A program made the position numbers and the translations under genes. Below, piece after piece: positions 24,728-35,782 of a DNA stretch of 64,000 nt. Source of the stretch: Chiua virens (Eukaryota; Basidiomycota; Agaricomycetes; Boletales; Boletaceae). The notes under the pieces were generated by a model that was not told the DNA's origin, made no database searches, and saw nothing but the letters and a program-made list of their open reading frames with translations. Positions within the stretch are counted from its first letter, which is position 1. Every line of letters starts with the position of its first letter. The DNA lies in NCBI GenBank assembly GCA_019787685.1, contig JAHNUO010000004.1:1550001-1614000 (forward strand), written 5' to 3'.

Positions 24728-25399
24728 ATGAATACCCTTCGACGGTTCAGTACCTCTGCGCGGGTGTGTGGGTTCGTGTCAAACATCGGCAAGCAGCCAA
24801 TCCCGATACCACCAAATGTCGCCCTCACTCAGTCTCCCGCTTCTCTCTCTGTAAAAGGCCCTCTTGGCGAAACAACCGTTCCTCTCGAGTCATACATGCA
24901 GCTCTCCTTCCTCGAACCGAATATTTTGTCTCTTACAGTCGAAGATGGTGCCGTTAAGCAACAGCGTGCAATGTGGGGCACGACGCGTTCTCTTATAAAT
25001 AACGCCATCACCGGCATGACCAGCGGTTTTTCAAAGCCATTGTACCTTGTCGGCGTCGGATACAGGGCTGCATTGGAGGACGACCCACGAGGGACTATCG
25101 CAGGGGGTAACGGCAAGAGGCTTAACCTTAAGCTTGGACACTCCCATAACATCTTCGTGCCTATCCCTACTTACATCACCGCCGAGGTTCCTTCGCCCAC
25201 CAAGATTGTACTTAGCAGCACGAACAATGTTGCTTTGGGTCATTTCGCCGCCGAAATCCGAAGGCTGCGTCCTCCGGAGCCATACAAGGGCAAGGTATGC
25301 TTTGTTCCGCAACATTTCCATTTCTCCGCTTATAGGATCTCAAAGGGTGTTTTCATCGGAGACGAAACTATACGTCTAAAGGCGATCAAGAAAAAGTAG
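24728..25399 (+). CDS. MRPL6: Mitochondrial large-subunit ribosomal protein uL6m
   Basis: Bacterial-type L6 protein of the mitochondrial 54S subunit. Start 24728 (MNTLRRFSTSARVCGFVSNI), a good mitochondrial targeting sequence, followed by IGKQPIPIPPNVALT, SLSVKGPLGETTVPL, GTTRSLINNAITGMTSGF, LYLVGVGYRAALEDD, LNLKLGHSHNIFVPIPTYIT, FAAEIRRLRPPEPYKGK and GVFIGDETIRLKAIKKK. The genomic frame is open throughout, but residues encoded at 25295-25345 (CFVPQHFHFSAYRISK) have no counterpart in L6. This 51 nt GTATGC...CAAAG segment is best read as an in-frame intron, giving the family-like junction PYKGK/GVFIGDE. Confidence 0.92.
   Translation: MNTLRRFSTSARVCGFVSNIGKQPIPIPPNVALTQSPASLSVKGPLGETTVPLESYMQLSFLEPNILSLTVEDGAVKQQRAMWGTTRSLINNAITGMTSGFSKPLYLVGVGYRAALEDDPRGTIAGGNGKRLNLKLGHSHNIFVPIPTYITAEVPSPTKIVLSSTNNVALGHFAAEIRRLRPPEPYKGKVCFVPQHFHFSAYRISKGVFIGDETIRLKAIKKK
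25295..25345 (+). other. 51 nt in-frame intron in uL6m
   Basis: Begins GTATGC and ends CTCAAAG. Its length is a multiple of three and it has no stop codon, so an unspliced message would be translated with 17 extra residues. Removing it restores the conserved L6 C-terminal motif YKGKGV. A shorter choice ending at 25335 would break the frame. Confidence 0.7.
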
Positions 25400-26063
25400 A
25401 CTATCTATAGACTTTCCCGGAATGAATACCCCTCTGCTTTACTGGCAAGGAAACTCCGTTACGCCGAAACATATAGTGACCATCACAAACGAATCTCAAA
25501 TTGCCTTCCACCCCGATTTTTTTTGGTCTGTTTTGTCATTAAGAGGTGAACATAACAGGCCATGATCAGGTAGATGTTCGGATCTGTTTCAAGTTGTGGT
25601 AGCTTTGTGGCGTCGTCACCGACATGTCAGATCATCTTCAGGGACCCCCGATTGTCAAGGTTGGAACTGTCACATGCATCCCATTCATCTCCGTCCTATG
25701 TAGGACATGACAGTTTGTACGTCTCACTCATTTTGCAGAGATAAGAGATGTGTCCGCGTTAACACAAACAATCCTTCAGATCGTATCACTGAGGGATTAA
25801 TTCGAAACATTCGCCTTCGATGCGATGTTTCAGTTGTCGAAAGTGTAGTTTGCCACACTGCCTTGGCTCCAGAATCTTCGAATGTCACCGAAACCGTATG
25901 GAATCTAAGCCTACCGGCTTGACCCGAAGTCCAAAATGAGTGTTTTTTGCGGGATCTAGCGCACCCCGTTTTAATGTGCGTGGAATACTTGGTATCAAGC
26001 CAGACCTTAAAGCTCCACCCTTCGCCAGTTGGTTCGCCTAGTCATCCTCCAACTACTCAAAGT
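25400..26063. other. Intergenic region with an unrecognised small ORF
   Basis: Between uL6m and the first MFS gene. A 71-codon open frame lies at 25707-25922 (contains RITEGLIRNIRLRCDVSVVE) and a short one starts at 25622 (MSDHLQGPPIVK). They could be exons of one small gene joined by an intron at about 25660-25737, but I recognise no family and the call stays open. Confidence 0.35.
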
Positions 26064-28286
26064 AATGGACAACCTCGACGACAATCTAGCGGGTACGAAC
26101 TGGTGCTAAAGATGCCTTGGGATTTAGTCCCAAAGAACATGCCAAGCTACTCAGGAAACTAGATTGGCATCTGCTACCCCTGGTCACGTTGTTGTACCTC
26201 TTCTCTTTCTTGTGAGTTGTGGTCAATGTGTTCTTTACTGTTTTTATCGACAAATGAGCTGCCTGCAGAGACCGTGCTAATATCGGCAAGTGCTTCTCCA
26301 CTCCTTGAATCTATCCATACCGCTTACTCCAGCTTTCAGCCAACGCGAAGATCGCAGGTATGGAGGTTGATCTGGACCTTGTTGGACTTCGGTACAATAC
26401 TGCCGCTGCCGTGTTTTTCGTGCGGATCCGTTTTCCATCCACCCACCTGATGGATTACGACCCTTGTTTAGATTCCATATTCCCTTGGACAAGTTCCCTC
26501 GTGAGTCAGTAATATGTTCGTTCGATATGTAAGTGAAACAATATTTACAGGAATGTTCTCTTGAAGTTTTTTCGGCCGTCTCGATGGTGTACAGTAGCCA
26601 CATTTTCGACCCTCCTTCGAATGCTGATTTAGTCGTCTGATAGTGCCCATTATCATGGTTATTTGGGGCTTGATCATGACTTTGATGTGTCTCGTGAAGA
26701 CATACCAAGGCCTCGTTGCGTAAGGATCCGCAAAATAGTGGGAAATAATAGCTGACATCGACTCGTTTGCGCAGAGCCCGATTTTTTCTTGGCTTGGCTG
26801 AATCGGGGTTATTTCCTGGTGTGGCATACTACCTCTCGTTTTGGTATCCGCGTGCTGCGCGAGCACGGCGTTTCGCATTATTCATTTCTGGGGCGATCGT
26901 GGGAGGTGCTTTTTCTGGTCTTTTGGCGTAAGAACCGTTTCTTAACTTGATAGCTCACTCCACTGACTCATTCAAAGTTTTGGCATTGAAAAAATGGAAG
27001 GGTGTGTAGTATTTGACAGGAAAAACTTTATCAATTCTTAAAGCTCGCTTTCTCCCGGCAGCATCGGTGGTCTCCGCGGATGGCAGTGGATTGTACGTTG
27101 CCCTCGAGCGATTTTGCAATGCAATACACTCACTAAAGTTATTCAAGTTCTGTCTAGAGGGACTTGGTGAGTTTTTGGCCATTACTGGTCAGCGCCAGTC
27201 TGACTCGCGTTTCCATAGCCACCTTGCTGGTGGCGATCGCATCTTACTTCTTGATGTATGATGTTCGTGCATCGGTATACCTCGTCTTTCATCACTGCCG
27301 GTTCTGACTTTCGACTAGTACCCAGAGACAGCATCATTCTTGACAGAGACTGAACGAAGCTACCTCATTCAATTAATGAGGAATGACTCGCTTGGTCTTG
27401 CGACACACTATCACTGGCGGTTCGTTGTGCAAGCGCTGACGGATTATAAAATATACTTGCAATTCTTCCTATATATTGGGTGGGTAGGACTTGGACATCA
27501 GTGTGGTTGTTTCTGACAATCGCATGGGCCAGCGTGGTCATTCCCAGTTATGGAATTACGCTATTCACGCCGACCATCATCAAAGACCTTGGTTTCTCTG
27601 CTACTAATGCGCAGCTGCTCTCTGTCCCTCCATTTGTTATATCGAGTATAGTGACCATCCTTTTCGGATTTTGGTCTGACAAGTACCAAATACGTGGGCC
27701 ATACGTGATTACTGGTTGCCTCGTCGGTCTTGTTGGGTATGCTATGTTGTACACGCAAACGAGTCCTGGTATTGGGTACATCGGGAGCATACTCGTCGCT
27801 GTGGGTGTCTTCCCGTGCGTACCTATCGACCTCGCATGGATCAGTTCAAACGCCGGAGGGGACATCAAACGAGGCGTTGCTATTGCGATGGTCAATGGGT
27901 TTGGAAACCTAGGGGGGTGAGTGTCATGCTTTGAGGTCCATGATCAAACCTGATCTAGTGGAACGACGTTAGAATATGTTCGGCGTTCATCTTTTTCGAT
28001 CCGCCGCGGTTTCATATCGGTCTGAGTACCATAATGGGTTGTCTGTGTCTCACGTGAGTCTCCTGTTGATGTTTCTCGTAGCCGTGTCCCCTGAGTGCAA
28101 GCAAGGATGTTGCTGTCTCTAGTCGTGATGTGGGACTGCCGCAGACTCAATCAAGAGAAGGAGGGGATGTGCAATGAATACGGAATCACTGAGGAACGGA
28201 GGGATGAGTTCAAGGAAAAAGGAGATGACAGTCCCCTTTTCAGATACACCTATTGGTACGTACGATTCTCAGCGGTGCTGACCTGA
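26064..28286 (+). CDS. MFS transporter, Dal5/Tna1 (anion:cation symporter) type
   Basis: Twelve-helix plasma-membrane symporter of the allantoate/nicotinate permease family. Start 26064 (MDNLDDNLAGTNW); one extra base at 26104 separates it from AKDALGFSPKEHAKLLRKLD. Typical family blocks follow across many introns: WHLLPLVTLLYLFSFL, LDRANIANAKIAGM, LIVPIIMVIWGLIMTLMCLV, RIFLGLAESGLFPGVAYYLS, GLRGWQWIFCLEGL, YPETASFLTETERSYLIQLM, YGITLFTPTIIKDLGFSATN, RGVAIAMVNGFGNLGG, ICSAFIFFDPPRFHIG and the tail EERRDEFKEKGDDSPLFRYT. The intron after ATC G at 26286-26339 starts with GC rather than GT. Substrate (nicotinate, allantoate, dipeptide, vitamin) cannot be predicted. The exact last exon near 28250-28286 is uncertain. 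Confidence 0.85.
26286..26339 (+). other. GC-AG intron in MFS gene 1
   Basis: Donor GCAAGT, acceptor TTTCAG, 54 nt. Splicing gives LDRANIANAKIAGM, the signature loop of this MFS family, so a GT donor is not available in phase. Confidence 0.7.
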
Positions 28287-29448
28287 AGCTTTGTGAGCAG
28301 GGCTTTGCTGATTTTTAAAATCTTCGTTTCACAGACATTGTCCTGTTTAAGGGTATCCTGAGATAGTAACCTATCACCACCCACACCAACCAATCTCTTT
28401 TTTCTCTGCCACTTCATGTACACGCACACGAGATCATGTAAATACATAGAACTGCCCCCAGTCCCCGGGCTCACTCACACACATGATACGTACCGAGCAC
28501 CCAACTCTCCCCCTACGATACAAAACTTGTAACTGCATGTAACTGTCCAATGTAAGGCACGCACCCTACTGGACAACAAACAAGGATTATAAAAATAAAG
28601 ATAAAAAACCTATCACCACTGTAGTGCTTCCGCGATGCTGATCAATCGTATTGATACGCCGTGGACTTATCCAGCCGGACAGACCATGTTGAGCTGCGCG
28701 ATCCACTTTCCTGGACATCAGTCCAAAAATTCTTGACTAATATCCCAAAGCCGCATCTGGGGTGTCTGGCTTGATTTTGACTGAACTCGAGTACCATCAT
28801 AAAGCAAAATAGTCACAAGTATTGTGCATGTCCGGCTCACCCAAACAGGCCTTCCACTGTATGCACAAAATATATGAGACAGCTCAGAAAAAAATCAAAC
28901 TACAAATTGCATATGAAGCTGTATTCTCAGTACCAGTGGCCGCAAATGCAAGCCAATAGGAACACTGATTGATGGCCTGGGGATCATGCATCTTGCATAT
29001 GATGGTTGTTGACATTCTCAAGGAAAGTCTGAGTCTGAGTCACCAAAGGACTTGCCCACAGTCTGGAACCACGGCGTGACTTGCCAGTGGAGTAGACAAC
29101 GTAGTACTGTATCCAACTCAAGGGAACAATGCATACTTGCCTAGCATTCAAGTGCACCAGTCTAAGAGCAAAGCTTTTTCAAATACCTCTAGACTGATCC
29201 TGTTGGAGATGATCCTACCAGGTCACAACAACAGTCGGATCGCCTGCTTCCTGATATAAGCATTTGTTAGTCAACCCAAACATGCCAGTAGGCCGGCAGC
29301 AACTTGCCTGAGTACACAGTACTGAGGTTACTCGGCTAAATTTGAGTCGTGCATAGCCACCGGCGTGACCGGGGAGTTCCAGTGACCAAGTTACAAGTCT
29401 ACTACTACTACCACCACAACGTTTCGCGGTGTAATTACTCCAGCAACA
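28287..29448. other. Gene-free region upstream of V-ATPase subunit c
   Basis: About 1.15 kb with no ORF I can support. It holds the 3' end of the MFS gene and the promoter of VMA3. No clear repeat or element was seen; a TATAAA-like AT-rich patch lies near 28590-28605. Confidence 0.45.
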
Positions 29449-30272
29449 ATGTCTTCTGAACTGTGCCCGCCATATGCTCCTTTCTTTGGTTTCGCTGGAG
29501 TAGCTTCTGCGGTTAGTTCTTCCCCCAAAAACATACTATTTATTGTCATTAACAGATTGCACCCCGTATTGGACATTAGATGATATTCAGCAGTGTGTTC
29601 GTCCCATCCACCTCCACGGATTATGCTGACTGGACACGTAGCTGTCGGTGCTGCCTTTGGGACCGCTAAATCCGGTATTGGTATTGCTGGAATTGGTGCA
29701 TTCAAACCAGAGTTGATCATGAGGGCAGGCCATCCAATAATCTTTACTGTGTGACCCTTCTAAACGTGATTTCGTTACGCTAGTCTCTGGTACCGGTCGT
29801 CATGTCTGGTATCATTGCCGTCTATGGGTTGGTGGTGTCGGTGCTCATTGCTGGTTCACGTTCGTCAAGTTCGTCATCACATGTGAATGATGTGCTTATG
29901 CTCGGTTCTCTCTTTAGTCCACCCTGCAAAAGATTATCCTCTCGCTGCTGGGTTTATTCACCTCGGTGCAGGCATTTCCTGCGGCTTCACTGGCATTGCT
30001 GCTGGTTATGCAATTGGTCTTGTTGGCGATTCAGTGCGTGGTGTCGACCGACCTACATTGGATTCTAACTTTCAAACAGTGTGTTCGTGCATACGTCTAC
30101 GAACAGCGAATATTCGTATCTATGGTCCTCATTTTGATCTTTGCGGAGGTACTTGGTCTATACGGGTAGGTGACTTGTTGACAAGCCGACGACTCAACTA
30201 ATAGCACGTTTTGCTAGGCTGATCGTGGCACTTCTTATGAACACCAGAGTCTCTGCTCTCGCTGCTTGCTAG
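29449..30272 (+). CDS. VMA3: V-ATPase proteolipid subunit c
   Basis: Proton-carrying c-ring subunit of the vacuolar ATPase. Start 29449 ([20 protein letters not shown]). Four transmembrane helices in the usual order: [34 protein letters not shown] then [27 protein letters not shown] then [40 protein letters not shown] with the proton-binding glutamate, and [17 protein letters not shown] to the stop at 30270-30272. Six or so introns split this short protein. The intron after LIMR (29725-29783) starts GC. The last helix is complete, so the gene looks functional. Confidence 0.93.
29725..29783 (+). other. GC-AG intron in VMA3
   Basis: Donor GCAGGC after ATGAGG, acceptor GCTAG, 59 nt. The junction [13 protein letters not shown] is invariant in subunit c, which fixes both ends. 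Confidence 0.7.
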
Positions 30273-30331
30273 TGAATCTATCCATCCCGATATCATACAT
30301 ACACCTCGTGAATCGCGATACATGATTTGAG

Positions 30332-31047
30332 TCAATCTCGTTCACTGTAACTGTCTGAGGTGTGGGATGGGGACTTAGAGCGACTCCGACTGTAACTTCT
30401 CCGAGGAACACGTCTCCTCCGTTCTCGCGAGCGTGACGACTCTGAGTTCGAGCTTGAAGTAGACTCCGAGTCTGAAGCACTCGAATCAGAGGCGGACGAT
30501 GCAGAGTCTGACTCTGAAGCCGAAGAGGACGATTCGGAACCAGACGAACGGCTTGATCTAGGTGTACATGCTAAAGGTCAAGAAACGGCCGATTGAGAGG
30601 ACGAAGCTTACCTTCTGGCTTTCTTCTTTGTATGGCTGTCCGAACCAATTACTTTCTGTTTCTCCCTCTCTTTTTCTTTGGCTGCCAAAATCAAATTTGC
30701 TGTACCAGTCCTGGATGACAGTAAGAACGCTTTCAATAGCGGAAACCATGACACACACTTCTTTTTGAATTCCTCTGGTACTTCTACGGATGGTTTACCA
30801 TCAGCCTTGAGTTTAGCCAATACCCGAGGGTTTTCAAGCATCTCCGTTCGAGAAGGTCGCGACACATATGGGCGTTCCGATTTACACTCGTAGATGAAGT
30901 GGCCTAAGAACAAGATGAATTCTTCCCGTTTCACTTTGCATCTGCACGAAGTATGACTTTACCAGTTTGGAGGCATTTCTGGCAGACGGTGGTGGATGCT
31001 GCACGAGGACTGTTGTACGACTTGCGGTGGGGTGCAAACCTGGACAT
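30332..31047 (-). CDS. ZCCHC10-like zinc-knuckle protein with RS-rich tail
   Basis: Small nuclear-type protein of the ZCCHC10 family. Start 31047 (MSRFAPHRKSYNSPRAAS). The zinc knuckle CQKCLQTGHFIYECK is restored when the intron at about 30905-30963 is removed (C-x2-C-x4-H-x4-C). Next come SERPYVSRPSRTEMLENP, KLKADGKPSVEVPEEFKK, and after an intron GTANLILAAKEKEREK and a KKKARR nuclear signal. The C-terminal part is made of acidic and serine-rich repeats (SESDSASSAS) then arginine-serine rich RSYSRSRSKSPSHT, stop at 30332-30334. RS-type tails fit a role in RNA processing; the human homologue's function is poorly known. Divergent from the gene at 31398. Confidence 0.83.
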
Positions 31048-31397
31048 ATTGTTGCGACGGTCACGGTGCTGGTCAAAGGCCGGGCGGAGTACGTAACGCT
31101 TTCGGAGCCTGAATCAAAGACTCTAGCTAAGCTAGGATTGTATCGTTGTAATAACCATGGCTCAAACACTGCATTTTTCGAATTTGTCGCGTTCCCAAAC
31201 GCCAAAGACCGTGTATAAGTATTGCTCGGGTTGCATTGGGGCACTTAATAGCAAGTCTCAGCGAGGATCGATGATCGTGGAGCTCATATTCGACCTCCGA
31301 GCAGGCACACCATTCAACTTGCAAACGGACTTGCACGGTATGCCCTCTGCGGAACGTGGAACCGGGAACCGATTTACTTACCATTCTTGTGCTCAGA
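31048..31397. other. Region between ZCCHC10-like gene and nucleotidyltransferase-like gene
   Basis: 350 bp with an open frame at 31157-31370 (MAQTLHFSNLSRSQTPKTVY) that may be 5' exon material of the next gene. No family match seen. Confidence 0.3.
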
Positions 31398-32578
31398 ATG
31401 ATCGTCCCAATGTTAGACCCCCATAGAACAGCATGGATCAACATCTCTGGTATAGCAAGAACTGCGAGTCTCCATGGGAGGCAGAGCCTTTCTGCAAGTT
31501 TTACCTCCGGACTCCTTACCCAGACTCCCTACGTCGCTCTACGTGGTCCTCAAAACCCGCTTTAGAGCTCTCCTCTTGGCCCTCTTCGAAATCGTGCAAG
31601 TTCCTCCGGAAGAGACCAGAAAAGATAGATCACGGAGATATCGACTTTGTCGTGGCTTACCCGCTGAATCGGGAGATCATCCCCCCCGAACAGGTAGGCC
31701 GCGTTCTTGGCGCGATCAAGAGCATCGAGCTCGATGGAAACAGGCCCTCCAACTATGCTGTCGAGATAGGTCCGGAGGACTGGTTGGTCCATTCTGCGCA
31801 ACCTTTACCATCGGATCACATCTATTGTCAAGTGGATGTTCGAGTGTGTGGAGACGAGCAAGAAGCGCAAAGGTTATCCATCTTTCATGGCTATGGTGAT
31901 CTGGGCATCATCATTGGCGCTATCGCAAAGGGTTGCGGTTTAAAGGTGAATCATGATGGCTTAAAGGTGATCGCCGCCACCCGCGTTTGATGTCCAGCTC
32001 TCAATCTCAGTGATCAGGTTCCAGCTCCACCTCCAGATCCTGCGGTGCAACTCACAGACTCCCCTCGAGCGATTTTTGACTTTATGGGCTTATCTGTGGA
32101 TAGATGGTTGAGGGGGTTTGAGACAGTTGAAGAAACGTTCGAGTTTGCCGCGGCCTCCCGATTTTTCGACCCTCGTCGGCTACACGTCCCTTCAATGGAC
32201 GCGTTCAACAAGTCTGTCCAAAGTCGTGACATGTACCTCGACTTCCTTGTGTGGGCTCAAGGCAAAACTCCTACCACATCCTCAGCAGGACCGTGTCAAG
32301 AAGCAGCGGAGGAAGCCCTCGTGAGGTTTGGTAAAAAGTCGGAATGGGACGCAATGGTTAACGGGAGGTACGCGAAAACATGGTTGAAGAGCAATTTCAA
32401 TGGGAAGCTCGTTGCGGAGTGGACAGGTCTTGGCTGGAAAGGGGTGAAAGCAGTTATGGACGATGTGAGGTCTTCAGCCGGGGGAGAATGTGCACTCGTT
32501 GGAATGGAGCCAGAAAAACTCAAAAAATTAGTATTTGCATCCCAGGCATCACTGAAACTCGAAGCAGAGCAGAAATAG
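31398..32578 (+). pseudogene. Conserved fungal protein with nucleotidyltransferase-like DxD motif, frame broken twice
   Basis: I do not know a named function. The core reads RKIDHGDIDFVVAYPL, NRPSNYAVEIGPEDW, IYCQVDVRVCGDEQEA, IFHGYGDLGIIIGAIA and GLKVNHDGLK, with GD-x-D followed later by QVDV; this resembles the acidic pair of nucleotidyltransferase folds, and similar proteins of unknown function are widespread in Agaricomycetes. After an intron (about 31973-32028) comes VPAPPPDPAVQLTDSPR, FMGLSVDRWLRGFETVEETF and a helical tail to 32578. The frame changes twice within 60 bp: an extra T at 31563 (PQNPL/RALLLALFEIVQVP) and an extra A at 31621 (PEETR/KIDHGD). So either a real pseudogene or two sequence errors; the long intact 3' part favours the second. 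The start at 31398 is a guess. Confidence 0.6.
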
Positions 32579-32663
32579 TGTACATAATGATCAACAACGG
32601 AGTACTCCTTCTCATCTCCGCGAGCCAGTTGATTCAAAAGAGTGAACCATGAAAAAGGTATGC

Positions 32664-33503
32664 CTACCAAACATGCGGAATGATCTTGGCTGAGACTCGT
32701 TTCATATATTCAGCGTACTCGTTTCCAATGACATCGTCTTCTTGCGCGGCCTTCTCCTGCAGAATTTGTTAGTTGTCTCGGTCAGAAATTACCGTGATTG
32801 CAAGCCTTACCTCGCTCGGAACCTTGACGGCAAACACCCCAGCCAGAACACCAAGGGAGGCAAGAGGGACATAGGACCAATACATAACCGAGTAGAACAA
32901 TTGTTGAAGCAACATTACACTAATCGGGAGTAAATCGTTGCCATGAGTGTCCAAGAAATATCACACACCTGTACGCAGGGTGGCGAACAATGGAATACGG
33001 ACCAGTCTGGGTCAACTTTGGCTTCTCCCGAGACTAAAATGGGAACCTTGATTAACGCGACTCAGGGGGAAATTGGAAGCCCTCACCCCTATCATTCGGC
33101 AGCGTTCGTCAGACTGGGCGAGTATCTGGTCAAGGGCGAACTTCAAAGAAAAGCTAGCAGCACAGGCCACAAGCCTGAGTGGCGTTTTCCACTCCGACGG
33201 AACAATGTCGTCTGGAAAGGCGAACTTTAACATCCAGGTTGGCTGTTGGAAGTTGTTGAACGCCACAACAACACAGTAAACTGCGGGTGGGAGGAGTGCG
33301 GCCAGCGATTGTATCGGAGGCACGAGCTTGTCCAAGAATGAGCGCGATTCTAGGATAGGGAGGCCTTCTTCCCTTGCGGCAGTGGATTTTGAAGCTCTTA
33401 TGTTCCATAGAAGATATCTGAAGAGGTCGGCTGTGGTAGCAATCGCCAATCCTTCGACCCCTTGAGGTGAGGGCAACGACAGATGAAGACCAGCGATGTA
33501 CAT
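32664..33503 (-). CDS. Isoprenylcysteine carboxyl methyltransferase-family membrane protein
   Basis: ER-type integral membrane methyltransferase related to Ste14/ICMT. The C-terminal part has the family cofactor-binding stretch TGPYSIVRHPAY, followed after an intron by LLQQLFYSVMYWSYVPLASL and the closing EYAEYMKRVSAKIIPHVW (stop 32664-32666). The N-terminal half is hydrophobic: ATTADLFRYLLWNIRAS, LAALLPPAVYCVVVAF and LVACAASFSLKFAL. Start at 33503 (MYIAGLHLSLPSPQG) is uncertain because an acceptor-like TATAG lies just upstream and an earlier exon may exist. Agaricomycetes carry many such short ICMT-like genes and the substrate need not be a prenylated protein. Confidence 0.78.
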
Positions 33504-34389
33504 GATGGTCTGTGCAATGACTCGATCTTGCAGCCCCTATAACAGTTCTCGGCGATGATGAGTAATGACTGCTGGCACGTCGAGCGACCCCGGCTGAGTC
33601 AACTTGCCAAAAAAAAAACTTGGGACACAGTTATGTCCGTTTTTATACCTGATGATGCGGGGAAGTTCAGAATGACAATATTAATGTCGCGCTGAGACAT
33701 GCACTTCAAGTATGGTATATTCTCGGCACCTGACAGTGAGTAGTACGCAAAGACCTTCAGAACGACACGGAATGAGCAGAGGCCGTGAACGTCCGCGTTA
33801 CTTACGAATCCGAGTGGCCCATTGCTAAAGTTGGGTTCCACCGTGACACCTCAACAATTCGACTGGGGCAGTCTGCCTTCCTCTTCGTGAACAGCGCCTC
33901 GCAAAGTTCGCCGTGGCACTAGTACTCAAGGACAATACCTTCAAGTTGCATGAAAAACGACTGACCTGTCGATTTGAAGGTAAGCGACGAGGCCTGTCAG
34001 TCTCTCAAACTTGAAGCGACTCAAAGCTTTACTAACATGCTTCGGGATCAGGAGACAATCATTCCACCAATCATACAGCAAGGAGCAATCCTCTCACGAT
34101 TGACAGGACCTGTGAATCGTACCTGTTACATCACGCATCTTGGTTGGGCCCAAGCTGGGCCAAGAAACGCTTGGTCCGTGGAGTGTGTCTGGTGCCACGC
34201 GTTGCTCCTGATGCTACGCAGCACAATCATGTCAAGATCGTGTTTGACGGGACAAATACCAGCGGAGATCATGATCTATCCACCAGTAGTCTGGTTGCAA
34301 ATCAAGCCATTCCCGCGATAGTGCGGTGCACCACATGCAGCCACATGATGCTCCCAACATCAGTCCTTTCAACCTTCTGAACGCTCATC
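33504..34389. other. Intergenic region between ICMT-like gene and Sec14
   Basis: Nearly 900 bp. Open frames at 33599-33841 (-) and 33974-34321 (+) are not recognisable and have no intron-joined partner I can support. A run of nine A near 33610 is the only low-complexity feature. Confidence 0.4.
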
Positions 34390-35782
34390 ATGCCCATTCC
34401 TGAATCGGAATCTATGCTATCATTGTCCACGGAGCAAGTTGATACCCTCAATGTCTTCCGCGAGCAAGTGTTCGCCGAAGGCATTCTACATGAAGGAGAT
34501 TCTATTGGTACAGACGATTCGACATTACTGTAAGTGTCTGTCGACCTTGCGGCTTACTGATGCCGCGCGTGGCACAAACTGAGCACGAGCATCTCATGTA
34601 CTTCAGCCGATTTCTGCGAGCACGCAAGTTCAATCTCAACGAATCGAAGAAGATGCTCAAGAATTGCCAGCACTGGAGGAAAACCGTGTCTGGGATCGGC
34701 ATAGATGAACTGAAGGACAGGATGGACCCCTTTGATGTGAGCAACAAATATCACGACATTTTTGGTTACTGTTGACCATCGAGCAAGTATCCCGGTCGTG
34801 AGGAGGTATTTAAGTCGTGGTCAATGTACTTTCACAAGGTGTGTTCGTCGTTTCGGAACATTCATCTTGGGCTCATCTCGGTGTGTCAGATAGACAAGGT
34901 CAGCGGAATGTCTGGTTTATGCTTACAGAACAGTTCCTCACACAGAGCAGAAAGGGCGACCCGTGAACATACAGTTCTTTGGTGGCTTAAACCTTCCAGA
35001 GCTCTACAAGCACGTCTCGCCAGAAAAGCTCGTGGAATCAATTATAGTGAATGCAGATGCACTCACACGCGAAGTCTTACCGGCTGCTTCGCGTGCAGCG
35101 GGTCGACACATCGAGCAATCCCTGGTTATCGTTGACCTCAAAGGTTTTGGGCAAGTCGTCTGCCGTCTCAAACGTGTTTCATCCTCACATCATGTGCAGC
35201 CTCTCGCACTTCTGGCAAGTAAAGAGCCTTGTTCAAATGTCGTTCCAGATATCGCAAGATTACTTCCCTGAGACGTACGTCCATTCCAAGAAGCACTTCT
35301 TTCTCTTTCTTGTCTCAATGAGACTGACCTTTGTTCTTTGTGTAGAATGGGTCAGCTTGCGATCGTGAATGCCCCGTCTTCGTTCACATTCATTTGGTCC
35401 ATTGTCAAGCCTTGGCTAGCCAAGGAAACCGTCGACAAAGTCGACATTCTGGGGAAGGACTATAAAGAGGTTCTTTTGCAACTTGTGGATGCGGTCAATC
35501 TTCCCGCTACGCTCGGTGGAAATTGCACATGCTTGGGCGCAGGTGGGCTGCGATTTGAGTAGCGCTGGCCCTTGGATGGAGGAGAGAATCACAAAAGGGA
35601 ATGCGGTCAAAGAAACAGTCCTTACCACCGGATCAAGCGAATGCGATTCGCCGACTGAGGTGGCAACTCCCTCGAGTACCAGCACTCATGTCGAGGGAAA
35701 TGGGGACCTGGTGGATACGAATCACAATAAGGTCGACCTCGTAGCGCCGACGACGGAAAGGGTACGCCAATTAGTGATATGA
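34390..35782 (+). CDS. SEC14: Sec14-type phosphatidylinositol/phosphatidylcholine transfer protein
   Basis: Cytosolic lipid-transfer protein needed for Golgi secretion in yeast. Start 34390 (MPIPESESMLSLSTEQVDTL). CRAL-TRIO N-part: STLLRFLRARKFNLNESKKM, CQHWRKTVSG, then DPFDYPGREEVFKSWSMYFH, IDKKGRPVNIQFFGGLN. CRAL-TRIO lipid domain: SLVIVDLKGFGLSHFWQVKS, QMSFQISQDYFPETMGQLAI, NAPSSFTFIWSIVKPWLAKE, VDKVDILGKDYKEVLLQLVD and LPATLGGNCTC. One extra G in the run 35545-35547 separates GAG from GCDLSSAGPWMEERITKGN; the tail continues to the TGA at 35780-35782. A GC-AG intron is at 35151-35199. The fold is complete, so the gene is probably functional if the extra base is an error. Confidence 0.9.
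35151..35199 (+). other. GC-AG intron in SEC14
   Basis: Donor GCAAGT, acceptor GTGCAG, 49 nt. Removal gives KGFGLSHFWQVKS, a conserved Sec14 motif, so the GC donor is well supported. Confidence 0.75.
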
